Assembly (NCBI RefSeq): GCF_024459955.1
Contig: NZ_JANFXK010000010.1
Location: forward strand, 85,361 to 149,360
Direction of reading: 5' to 3'
From: Anaerovorax odorimutans
GTDB lineage: Bacteria; Bacillota; Clostridia; Peptostreptococcales; Anaerovoracaceae
Length of the DNA: 64,000 nt
The notes beneath the pieces were generated by a model. It was given only the letters and a program-made list of their open reading frames with translations, did not search any database and was not told the origin of the DNA. Shown one piece after another: positions 53,745 through 60,360 of this stretch (the stretch's first letter is position 1; every line of letters begins with the position of its first letter). The translations under genes and the position numbers were made by a program.

Positions 53745-54098
53745 TTGTTGCAGGCCCTGCTGACGAATGTACCGATTAAAACAGGTACGGATAATGATTG
53801 GTATTATAAAAAATACGCAGATGGGACATTTGAGGCGTGGGTAAGCACTGGAACGATAATAATTTCTGGGCTGGCTCAGACCGGCTACAATTACTATAAA
53901 ACCGTAGAAGTTACAAATTTACCAACGTTAGCAACAGAAGTAACAAGTATAAATATATCTGCAAATTCGTCTGATTTTTGGGTTGGTAGTGTTGGGTGGA
54001 GCTTGGAAACACGAAAAATAAGTGCGTTTATGCTTCGGTCAATTAACTATGAATACCAAGCTTCTTTTTCTTTGCATATGTTCGGTAAATGGAAATAA
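53745..54098 (+). CDS. Fibre module A (probably an extension of fibre 1)
   Basis: The open frame runs back through the poly-G tract to 53712 and reads GGGVLNLNRLLQALLTN. It then has a beta-rich body with DWYYKKYADGTFEAWVSTG and ends FSLHMFGKWK. Independent start codons are TTG 53745/53748 with no ribosome site. The beginning matches the GVEVLNTLLQ-type start of modules B-E, which do have their own starts. The best reading is a receptor-binding tip that is translated only as a fusion with fibre 1. Confidence 0.7.
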   Translation: MLQALLTNVPIKTGTDNDWYYKKYADGTFEAWVSTGTIIISGLAQTGYNYYKTVEVTNLPTLATEVTSINISANSSDFWVGSVGWSLETRKISAFMLRSINYEYQASFSLHMFGKWK

Positions 54099-54139
54099 AA
54101 CACCTCTCCCTTCTGGGAGCAGGTGGGAAAGGAAAAAAT

Positions 54140-54547
54140 ATGAATGGAATTGAACAAGTAAATAAGCTATTACAGTGGGTAATAGAGAAGCTTGCGGTTA
54201 AGGAATATAACCTCAATCTATTGAATGGTTGGACAAACCACGGTGGAGATAATGCTCCCATTAAAGCTACGATCATCGGCAATGAGATGGCTGTGACAGG
54301 GACCCTAAGCTCAGGTACAATTGCGAAGAACACGAAGCTATTTGACTTCCCAGAGGGATATGCTGCGACTTATAATTGCTACGGACGTCTCACCCGGTTT
54401 TGGAATCCTCTCCAAGAGCATCTTGTAAGAGTATATCCAAATGGTACCGCAGCTCATATTGACAACAATTATGACCTGCTTGCATCGGGAACCTATTTCT
54501 TGGATATCAAAGTCCCTATAAAATACGTGGGGGGGGGCACTACTTAA
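54140..54547 (+). CDS. Fibre module B ending in a poly-G tract
   Basis: 135 residues from the ATG at 54140 (GGAAA-type site after a CACCT/AGGTG hairpin). It starts MNGIEQVNKLLQWV, has a beta-rich body (NEMAVTGTLSSGTI, GTYFLDIKVPIKYV) and ends GGGTT because nine G (54529-54537) precede TAA. With 10 G the frame would pass into a stretch that reads LRLLQARLGG, a remnant resembling the LLQALL start of module A. No known domain is recognised; small fibre tip or chaperone are both possible. Confidence 0.65.
   Translation: MNGIEQVNKLLQWVIEKLAVKEYNLNLLNGWTNHGGDNAPIKATIIGNEMAVTGTLSSGTIAKNTKLFDFPEGYAATYNCYGRLTRFWNPLQEHLVRVYPNGTAAHIDNNYDLLASGTYFLDIKVPIKYVGGGTT
54529..54537 (+). repeat. Poly-G tract (9 G) at the end of module B
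   Basis: Followed by GCACTACTTAAGAGA, similar to the sequence after the first poly-G tract (GTACTAAATCTTAATAGA). Confidence 0.85.
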
Positions 54548-54592
54548 GAGAGTATTTGCGCCTCTTGCAGGCCCGGTTAGGGGGTGTTTGGC

Positions 54593-54940
54593 ATGAGTGG
54601 AGTAGAGGTATTAAATACCCTTTTACAAGGACTTATAACCAACCCAAAGGAGTACGACAAAGACGGCTGGCACATCACCAAATACGCAAGTGGAAAGATG
54701 ATAGCAAGAACATGTATTATGGACACGCCGGTGAGCGGCTATGTAAGGAGAGCCTTACCGTCGGACATGATAGAAGTAGAGAATATCTTTGCAACTATGC
54801 GATACAACAGCAAGGATGGAGTCTGTCGCTGTACACCGGATATATACGATGGCGATGTAATCGTCTATCTGCGAGATGCGACAAACGGCGCCGCGGAATC
54901 CAACTCAACCGGGACAAGCGTATTATTAATTGGCCGCTGA
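54593..54940 (+). CDS. Fibre module C
   Basis: 115 residues from the ATG at 54593, AGGGGGTG six bases upstream. Start MSGVEVLNTLLQGLITN, then DKDGWHITKYASGKMIARTC (similar in pattern to KYADGTFEAW of module A) and a beta-rich end. It looks like an alternative tip of the same family as A. No start-independent link to fibre 1 is present. Confidence 0.65.
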   Translation: MSGVEVLNTLLQGLITNPKEYDKDGWHITKYASGKMIARTCIMDTPVSGYVRRALPSDMIEVENIFATMRYNSKDGVCRCTPDIYDGDVIVYLRDATNGAAESNSTGTSVLLIGR

Positions 54941-54971
54941 AAGTAGCTATCCCTGAGAGGGGGTGCGCTGC

Positions 54972-55307
54972 GTGAGTTCTGGAATTGAAAAGTTAAATAT
55001 GATTTTACAGGCCGCACTTGGATGCATTAAAAAGGTAGACTCATTTTTACAAGTAAGAACTGTACAAGGAAATACAATGTCGCTGACCGCCGGATATGAT
55101 GGCGTCACATATGGAACCGCTCCAACAATAAGCGGATATAAGCCGTTGATGGCCACAATCCGAGGTGCCGGAGCCACGGATATTTGCTGGATCGATTGCT
55201 TTTTTACAAGTGAATATACCATCCAGATGCGGTTAAAAAATACTACAACTACGGCAAGAAATAATTTCACTCCGACGGTGATCGTTCTGTATATAAAAGT
55301 TACTTAA
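54972..55307 (+). CDS. Fibre module D
   Basis: 111 residues from GTG at 54972, GAGGGGGTG upstream. Start SSGIEKLNMILQAALG, then a beta-rich body (GYDGVTYGTAPTISGYKPLM, NNFTPTVIVLYIKVT). Same family start as B, C and E; the body differs. Function inferred from neighbours only. Confidence 0.6.
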   Translation: MSSGIEKLNMILQAALGCIKKVDSFLQVRTVQGNTMSLTAGYDGVTYGTAPTISGYKPLMATIRGAGATDICWIDCFFTSEYTIQMRLKNTTTTARNNFTPTVIVLYIKVT

Positions 55308-55359
55308 AGATCTCAAAGAAGTTTATTTTTATATTACGAAAGTAGAGAAAGGAAAGAAC

Positions 55360-55419
55360 ATGGAACAGGAAAAAATAAGAACTCTAAATAATAGCCGGGG
55401 GGCACTCCCTAATAGATAA
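55360..55419 (+). other. Short frame with a module-junction remnant
   Basis: ATG with AAAGGAA upstream, 19 codons, ending after GGGGGGCACTCCCTAATAGA. This resembles the sequence after the poly-G tracts at 53728 and 54538, so it looks like the end of a lost module before module E. Confidence 0.4.
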
Positions 55420-55443
55420 TACCTCTGAAAGGAGGTGCTGGAA

Positions 55444-55863
55444 ATGACCGGTATGCAGCGATTAAATAAAATTTTACAATATCTACTCGGCTGTATACCA
55501 GCCATAGGAGACGTGGAACTCAATTTTAGCGGTATCAATCCAAGCGCCAAATATCCGGGAACGACATGGGAGCAAAGAGCGCAGGGCAGAGCATTAGTCG
55601 GCGTGGGATCAAATGGATACTATTCATATACAGCCAGACAATCTTTTGGAGCCGATTCCGTTACATTGGCAGAAAGCCAAATTCCGCCACATACACATTT
55701 TTCCGGATGGGAAAGAAAAGTTTATGCAGCAGGTAGTACATATTGGGCTAACTATCAAGCTAGTGAAGGAACACCATTTAATACAGGATCAGCTGGCGGC
55801 GGACAACCCCACGAAAACAGGCCGTGCTCCATAGCCCTTTACGTTTGGGAGCGTACAGCGTAA
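55444..55863 (+). CDS. Fibre module E, collar/tip-like
   Basis: 139 residues from the ATG at 55444, AAAGGAGGTG upstream inside a small hairpin. Start MTGMQRLNKILQYLLG, then FSGINPSAKYPGTTWEQRAQ, the IPPHTH motif and the C-terminal NRPCSIALYVWERTA. The last 100 residues are homologous to the tip of fibre 2 (AYPGTAWAQI, MPAHTH, MPPYIAVNVWQRIA), so this is an orphan tip domain fused to the module-family start. Confidence 0.7.
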   Translation: MTGMQRLNKILQYLLGCIPAIGDVELNFSGINPSAKYPGTTWEQRAQGRALVGVGSNGYYSYTARQSFGADSVTLAESQIPPHTHFSGWERKVYAAGSTYWANYQASEGTPFNTGSAGGGQPHENRPCSIALYVWERTA

Positions 55864-55923
55864 ACATGGGGCTAAAGAAAAACAGGAAGTTACATCAAAG
55901 ACAAAAAGAAAAGAGGAAAACAA

Positions 55924-56991
55924 ATGAGTACAAAAACAACAAATTATAATTTAATGAAACTAGACCAAGCTGATTTTGACAAAATCACTGAATTTAACGG
56001 CAACGCAGACAAGATCGATACAGCTTTAACAGAAAATCGTGATGCGCAGCGCAAACATAATGCAGATAAAAACAACCCGCACAATGTAACCAAAGAGCAA
56101 ATCGGCCTGGGGAATGTTGATAATACATCAGACGCGGATAAGCCGATTTCAACAGCCCAGCAGAACGCGCTGGATAAGAAAGCCGATCTCAGTGAAGACG
56201 GAAAGATCCCGGAATCCCAGCTGCCATCCTACGTTGACGATGTATTGGAATATTCCAGTAAGGCTGACTTCCCTGCCGAGGGTGAAGGCGGGAAGATTTA
56301 TGTCGCAGCAGACACGAACCTGACTTATAGATGGTCTGGTACCGCCTATGTGGAAATCAGCCCATCCTTAGCGTTGGGAGAAACGGCCTCCACTGCGTAC
56401 AGAGGAGACCGGGGTAAAATTGCTTATGACCATTCGCAGGAACCGCACGCCAGAGCAGACGCAACAAAGACAGAGAAATCTGATGAAATGGGCTGCGTAA
56501 AAATCAATGGGACAGATGTGGAAGTTGTAAGCAAGATCGCAATACTGGATTTCGTTTATCCGAAAGGAAGCATAATGTATTCGACAGAAGCGGAATTTGA
56601 TCCGAACATCGCATATCCCGGAACAGCGTGGGCGCAAATTAAGGACGTATTTCTTTTGGCCGCAGGCAATTCCTACTTGCTGGGAAGCGAAGGCGGTGCG
56701 CCGGCGCATGTATTAAGAAGTGATGAAATGCCTGCCCATACCCATGGATATGTATCTTTAGTTGGCAGCGTCTTTAATACTGCCCAACAGTCTAAGTCAA
56801 TTGCCGTAAGCAGATACGGAATTGTATCTGGTGGCAAATCAGAAAATGTAGGCTATGCAGTCAATGAAAAAGCGGGAGTGGATGGGTTCACCATTGACGC
56901 TTCCCATGAGCACAGCAATGTTGGCAATAATCAGGCGCATAATAATATGCCTCCGTATATTGCAGTCAATGTATGGCAGCGCATAGCGTAG
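55924..56991 (+). CDS. Tail fibre 2
   Basis: 355 residues. The N-terminus NYNLMKLDQADFDKITEFNG is the common phage fibre start; RKHNADKNNPHNVTKEQIGL and NVDNTSDADKPIST are typical fibre shaft repeats; residues about 90-165 share the SYVDDVLEYSSK to TAYRGDRGK module with fibre 1; the C-terminal tip has AYPGTAWAQI, MPAHTH and MPPYIAVNVWQRIA. It is a complete fibre, unlike fibre 1 in its short form. Confidence 0.9.
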   Translation: MSTKTTNYNLMKLDQADFDKITEFNGNADKIDTALTENRDAQRKHNADKNNPHNVTKEQIGLGNVDNTSDADKPISTAQQNALDKKADLSEDGKIPESQLPSYVDDVLEYSSKADFPAEGEGGKIYVAADTNLTYRWSGTAYVEISPSLALGETASTAYRGDRGKIAYDHSQEPHARADATKTEKSDEMGCVKINGTDVEVVSKIAILDFVYPKGSIMYSTEAEFDPNIAYPGTAWAQIKDVFLLAAGNSYLLGSEGGAPAHVLRSDEMPAHTHGYVSLVGSVFNTAQQSKSIAVSRYGIVSGGKSENVGYAVNEKAGVDGFTIDASHEHSNVGNNQAHNNMPPYIAVNVWQRIA

Positions 56992-57003
56992 AACAAAAAA
57001 TTG

Positions 57004-57027
57004 GGGCCCTTAAGGGCCTCTTTTTTT
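57004..57027 (+). terminator. Terminator between fibre 2 and endolysin
   Basis: The palindrome GGCCCTTAAGGGCC is followed by a T-rich run. It may reduce lysis gene expression relative to the structural genes. Confidence 0.75.
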
Positions 57028-57054
57028 ATCATATCAAAAGGGGAGGAGGAAAAA

Positions 57055-57855
57055 ATGGCAAAACAACCAAAACTATATCGGCAGACCGACAAGCGATGGG
57101 CGAGCAAGCCCTACCGAGTGAAAGGAAAAGAAAACAGCACCATAGGCGGTTCCGGCTGCGGGCCAACGGCCGCTGCTATGCTGGTCGCAACCTTCGTTGA
57201 CAGCAAAGAGACACCGGTTACAGCCTGCAGCTGGGCCATGAAGCACGGATATAAGGCGGTAGGGCAGGGAACATACTACACATTCTTTGAGGCCTATTTC
57301 CGGGCGCACGGCATGAAGTGCCAGCAGGTGCCGGGTGCGAACAGCTATCATAAGCGCAATACCAGCTCAGACAAAGAGGCTCTTGCGGCCCTCAAAGCCG
57401 GGAATTATGTCATTGCCTGCATGGGGCCGGGCCTGTGGACCAGAGGCGGGCATTTTGTACTGGCCTACAAATATGAAAATGGCAAGGCCTACATAAACGA
57501 TCCGGCCAGCTCCGCATCGGCCAGAGCAAAGAACACCTGGGACAAGTTTTCTTATGAAGCAAAATACTATTGGATTATTGAGCCGCCCGCAGGTAAGAAC
57601 AGAAAAGATACGAAAAAAGCAGCTGCAACCACAAAGAAGATTGTCAAGAAAGCAGAAAAGAAGAAAGCGTATAAAGCTATCGTGATCGCAAAAGCGGGGC
57701 TCAATGTACGCACAGGAACAGGGATAAACTATAAGAAGGTTACAGCACTTAAATACAAGACAAGCATCACGGTGTATGAAACAAAAGGAAATTGGTGCAG
57801 GATTCACAAAACAAAAAACCGCTGGGCGTGCAGGGACTATATCAAAAAGAAGTAG
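57055..57855 (+). CDS. Endolysin: C39-like peptidase with SH3b domain
   Basis: 266 residues from the ATG at 57055 (GGGAGGAGG upstream; an upstream TTG lies in the terminator). The papain-like C39 domain has GGSGCGPTAAAM (cysteine near 37), GGHFVLAY (histidine near 139) and NDPAS (aspartate near 154). After a Lys-rich linker, a bacterial SH3 domain (about 205-266; AGLNVRTGTGINY, WCRIHKT) should bind the wall. With the holins it would lyse the producer to free the particles. Confidence 0.85.
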   Translation: MAKQPKLYRQTDKRWASKPYRVKGKENSTIGGSGCGPTAAAMLVATFVDSKETPVTACSWAMKHGYKAVGQGTYYTFFEAYFRAHGMKCQQVPGANSYHKRNTSSDKEALAALKAGNYVIACMGPGLWTRGGHFVLAYKYENGKAYINDPASSASARAKNTWDKFSYEAKYYWIIEPPAGKNRKDTKKAAATTKKIVKKAEKKKAYKAIVIAKAGLNVRTGTGINYKKVTALKYKTSITVYETKGNWCRIHKTKNRWACRDYIKKK

Positions 57856-57863
57856 GTGGCAGA

Positions 57864-58148
57864 ATGGACATTCAAACGATTCTCGCTGTCTGCGGGGCAA
57901 TCGTGCTGGTCAGCAACGCGGGAGCCGCTGTGTATCGCTGGGTACGGCCGGCCCTGTCAGTTACGCATGATGTGGAGCTGCTGAAAGAGCACGATCAGAA
58001 AGACTATGAAACGCTCCAACACCTCAATCGGATGAACCGGGCGCAATGCCGGGCGATGATGTGCATCATCAACCACATGATAGATGGCAATGGAGTTGAG
58101 AAGATGAAAGAGACCCGTGAACAGATCACGGATATTTTAGAGGAATGA
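57864..58148 (+). CDS. Small membrane protein, holin-type accessory
   Basis: 94 residues from the ATG at 57864, with AGGTGG upstream. One N-terminal hydrophobic helix (about 5-25), then a charged coiled coil (VELLKEHDQKDYETLQHLNR). The size and place between endolysin and holin suit a lysis accessory such as XhlA, whose helix is C-terminal; here it is N-terminal, so the assignment is loose. Confidence 0.65.
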   Translation: MDIQTILAVCGAIVLVSNAGAAVYRWVRPALSVTHDVELLKEHDQKDYETLQHLNRMNRAQCRAMMCIINHMIDGNGVEKMKETREQITDILEE

Positions 58149-58164
58149 GAAAGGTGGATAGAGA

Positions 58165-58470
58165 ATGATGAAAGACTGGATCAAGAGAGCAGGAGTAAGA
58201 GCTGTTAAAACGACGGCGCAGGCAGCAGTGGCCATGATCGGAACCGCTGCGGTAATCAGTGATGTGGACTGGCGTATAGTTGCCAGCGCCGCACTGCTGG
58301 CCGGAGTGCTATCGCTTCTCACATCGGTGGCCGGGCTGCCAGAGCTGACGGCGGGCGAATCAACAGAAGAGACAACTCTGAGCGAATTGGAGGCTGAGAC
58401 GCTGATTAATGCGGATATTGATTGCGCAGCAGCAGTGGATGATGAATCCAAAACACATACAGAGGGCTAA
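58165..58470 (+). CDS. Holin (r1t-like)
   Basis: 101 residues with two hydrophobic helices (about 15-33 and 38-56). RAVKTTAQAAVAMIG, VDWRIVASAALLAGVLSLLT and SVAGLPE match the Holin_r1t type. The C-terminal 40 residues are acidic. It forms membrane holes that let the endolysin reach the wall. Confidence 0.8.
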   Translation: MMKDWIKRAGVRAVKTTAQAAVAMIGTAAVISDVDWRIVASAALLAGVLSLLTSVAGLPELTAGESTEETTLSELEAETLINADIDCAAAVDDESKTHTEG

Positions 58471-58493
58471 TTTTTAAAATAAACAAGTATCCA

Positions 58494-58700
58494 ATGGATT
58501 CCAAAAAAAGTGAAAAAATGATAGTTTCATCCGAATTGTTGTTGGAAAATAGGGAAGAATATCAAAACCTGCAATTATACCAAGGCCAAATGATAGTTTC
58601 AGGAAAGAATGTGGAAGAATCCAGACAAGAATATCAAAACAGAACAATAAAAAGCGCTCTATTGATAATCAGCTGCTCTTGTTTTCCCAAAAAACTGTGA
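58494..58700 (+). CDS. Possible small protein with 24-residue tandem repeat
   Basis: 68 codons, no clear ribosome site. Two 24-residue units are visible: MIVSSELLLENREEYQN and MIVSGKNVEESRQEYQN with their tails, encoded by 72-base copies at 58518 and 58590. The repeat keeps codon phase, which supports coding, but the start and expression are uncertain. Confidence 0.35.
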   Translation: MDSKKSEKMIVSSELLLENREEYQNLQLYQGQMIVSGKNVEESRQEYQNRTIKSALLIISCSCFPKKL

Positions 58701-58798
58701 AAGTATCAAAATCATGCAGCTATCGGGTATCTATTGATATTTGGGCCTTATATTATAGGGGGACAGATCCAGCAGGGTAATCCCTAAATCCAAAAAAG

Positions 58799-58843
58799 CA
58801 AACTCCCCGGACCAGGTGAATATATCCTGACCCGGGGAGTTTT
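58799..58843. terminator. Terminator at the end of the tailocin locus
   Basis: AACTCCCCGG pairs with CCGGGGAGTT, A-rich on the left and T-rich on the right, so it serves the lysis genes and the convergent regulator. Confidence 0.85.
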
Positions 58844-58856
58844 CCATTTTGCGCAT

Positions 58857-59243
58857 CTATTCCACAAACGACGAATCATCCGGCCTGCCAGACGCATCGG
58901 TATCCGAATCAGCCAGCAACAGCATAATTTTGTGAAACAGCTCAACAAACTGAAGCCTTTTATCTTTCGGAAGCTTCAAAATTTCATCGCCTATTTGTAA
59001 TAAAGGTATCGCAACGTGAAGCTGTTCTTCCATATATGAACAGGATAACAAAGACAAGGGCTCCATATCGAGGTGACGGGCAAGATGCTCAACGGTATCG
59101 ATCCTGGGGTTGCCCTTTCCATCAAGAATTTTCTGAAGGGAACTTCGGGAAATATCCAATTCCTTTGCAAATTCCGTTAAAGTTTGATCACGTGTGTCCC
59201 GGATGGCGTTCATGATAGTTGCTAAATTCTTTTGCAGTGTCAT
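58857..59243 (-). CDS. XRE-type regulator at the end of the tailocin locus
   Basis: 128 residues, GAGGAAGG before the start. A helix-turn-helix lies at about 20-60 (LTEFAKELDISRSSLQKILD), followed by a helical tail and an acidic end. It faces the tail operon and could be a second regulator of it. A palindrome lies 66 bases upstream. Confidence 0.85.
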   Translation of the reverse strand: MTLQKNLATIMNAIRDTRDQTLTEFAKELDISRSSLQKILDGKGNPRIDTVEHLARHLDMEPLSLLSCSYMEEQLHVAIPLLQIGDEILKLPKDKRLQFVELFHKIMLLLADSDTDASGRPDDSSFVE

Positions 59244-59308
59244 AAGTTTACCTTCCTCTTAATTTTAATAATAAGCCTAATTAGAGTCAAAATACAGGAA
59301 GACAAATC

Positions 59309-59337
59309 GGTACGCCGTACCATTTTAGCGGTACGCC
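59309..59337. promoter_or_regulatory. Probable operator upstream of the XRE regulator
   Basis: GGTACGCCGTACC (59309-59321) is a perfect palindrome around a central C, and CGGTACGCC (59329-59337) repeats one arm 20 bases on. The rest of 59244-59462 shows nothing else. Confidence 0.5.
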
Positions 59338-59462
59338 AGCACACAGGAAGAGCAAACAGCTTGCGCAAATGAATTTACGTCATTTTGCTTATTCATAAGT
59401 GGCAGCCCTCCTTTTTAGAAGAAAAACTATTCTGAAATTTAAAACAAAATTATAGAAACCTA

Positions 59463-59490
59463 TTGACAAAATCAGAAAACGTGGTATATT
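59463..59490 (+). promoter_or_regulatory. Sigma-A promoter of the rhodanese-thioredoxin operon
   Basis: TTGACA, 16 bases, TATATT with TGG before it. Confidence 0.7.
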
Positions 59491-59545
59491 AACAATACGA
59501 ACTGTAAATAAAAATATTACAGTTACGAAAGGAAGAGAGGCGAAG

Positions 59546-59989
59546 ATGAAAAAGAGTTTGATTGTACTTGTGCTTACTGTCTGTCTGTTACTGGCAGCAT
59601 GCGGCAGCGGCGGAACGTCGATGTCCGGCGACAGCGGAAACACTGAAGATATGGCTTCATCCGCAGCAAATATGGATGCTTATCATAAGATTACCGCTGA
59701 GCAGGCGAAAAAAATGATGGATGAAGGAGGCGTGACGGTAGTGGATGTGCGGACCGAGCAGGAATATAAGTCCGGTCATATTCCCGGCTCCATCCTGGTT
59801 CCCAATGAGGAAATTGGAACTGAGCAGCCCAAAGAACTGCCGGATCAGGATGCCGTTTTACTGGTACATTGCAGGACCGGCATAAGAAGTAAAGAAGCCT
59901 CGGATAAGTTGGTAAAAATGGGATATAAAAATGTCTATGATTTTGGCGGCATTGTCGATTGGCCGTATGAAACCGTAGAAGAAAAATAA
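59546..59989 (+). CDS. Rhodanese-domain lipoprotein
   Basis: 147 residues. Lipoprotein signal with LLAAC lipobox (cysteine near 20), a Gly/Ser/Met-rich spacer and a rhodanese domain (about 50-145): VVDVRTEQEYKSGHIPGS and the active-site loop CRTGIRS (cysteine near 110). It is membrane-anchored outside the cell. Followed by thioredoxin and thioredoxin reductase in one operon, it may handle extracytoplasmic sulfane sulfur or thiols. Confidence 0.9.
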   Translation: MKKSLIVLVLTVCLLLAACGSGGTSMSGDSGNTEDMASSAANMDAYHKITAEQAKKMMDEGGVTVVDVRTEQEYKSGHIPGSILVPNEEIGTEQPKELPDQDAVLLVHCRTGIRSKEASDKLVKMGYKNVYDFGGIVDWPYETVEEK

Positions 59990-60016
59990 TTGATAGATAA
60001 AAAGGAGATGTAGAAA

Positions 60017-60343
60017 ATGTCAACAAAAGAAATTACAAAGAACAACTTTAACGAAGAAGTAGAAAAAGCAAACAAGCCGGTTTTAGTCGAATTCTGGGCA
60101 CCGTGGTGCGGATACTGCAAACGGCTTTCGCCGGCCCTGGACCAGGTGGCAAAAGAGTACGAAGACAAACTGCCGGTAGGAAAGATCAATATCGACGAGC
60201 AGCCGGAGCTGACCGCACGCTTTGAAATAGAGACGATTCCGACACTGATTATCTTTAAAGATGGCGAAGCTGTCGATTCGGTTATTGCGCCTCAATCGCG
60301 GGCACAAGTGACGGATTGGCTGAAAACAAACGACGTTCTGTAA
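60017..60343 (+). CDS. trxA: Thioredoxin
   Basis: 108 residues. Active site WAPWCGYCK (CGYC instead of the usual CGPC), the cis-proline TIPTLIIF and typical length. No signal sequence, so it is cytosolic. The replacement of proline by tyrosine usually makes the disulfide more oxidising. The partner reductase follows 17 bases downstream. Confidence 0.95.
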   Translation: MSTKEITKNNFNEEVEKANKPVLVEFWAPWCGYCKRLSPALDQVAKEYEDKLPVGKINIDEQPELTARFEIETIPTLIIFKDGEAVDSVIAPQSRAQVTDWLKTNDVL

Positions 60344-60360
60344 ATCAGGAGGGGAACATC

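Larger units (their letters stand above)
41024..59243. mobile_element. R-type tailocin (phage tail-like particle) locus with lysogeny-type control
   Basis: A full contractile-tail set (sheath, tube, chaperone, tape measure, LysM protein, hub, baseplate, fibres) plus endolysin and holins is preceded by a repressor switch. The window has no integrase, terminase, portal, protease, capsid or head-tail connector, and no flanking direct repeat was seen at the tmRNA end. The gene order follows PBSX xkd genes and the diffocins of Clostridioides difficile. Contractile tails without heads that are released by lysis kill related bacteria. That this one does so is inferred. Confidence 0.8.

Noticed and set aside
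54556..54975. 139-codon frame overlapping fibre module C
   Set aside because: It is the +1 shadow of module C, arginine-rich and low in hydrophobic pattern. Only its first codons (LRLLQARLGG) look like a module relic.
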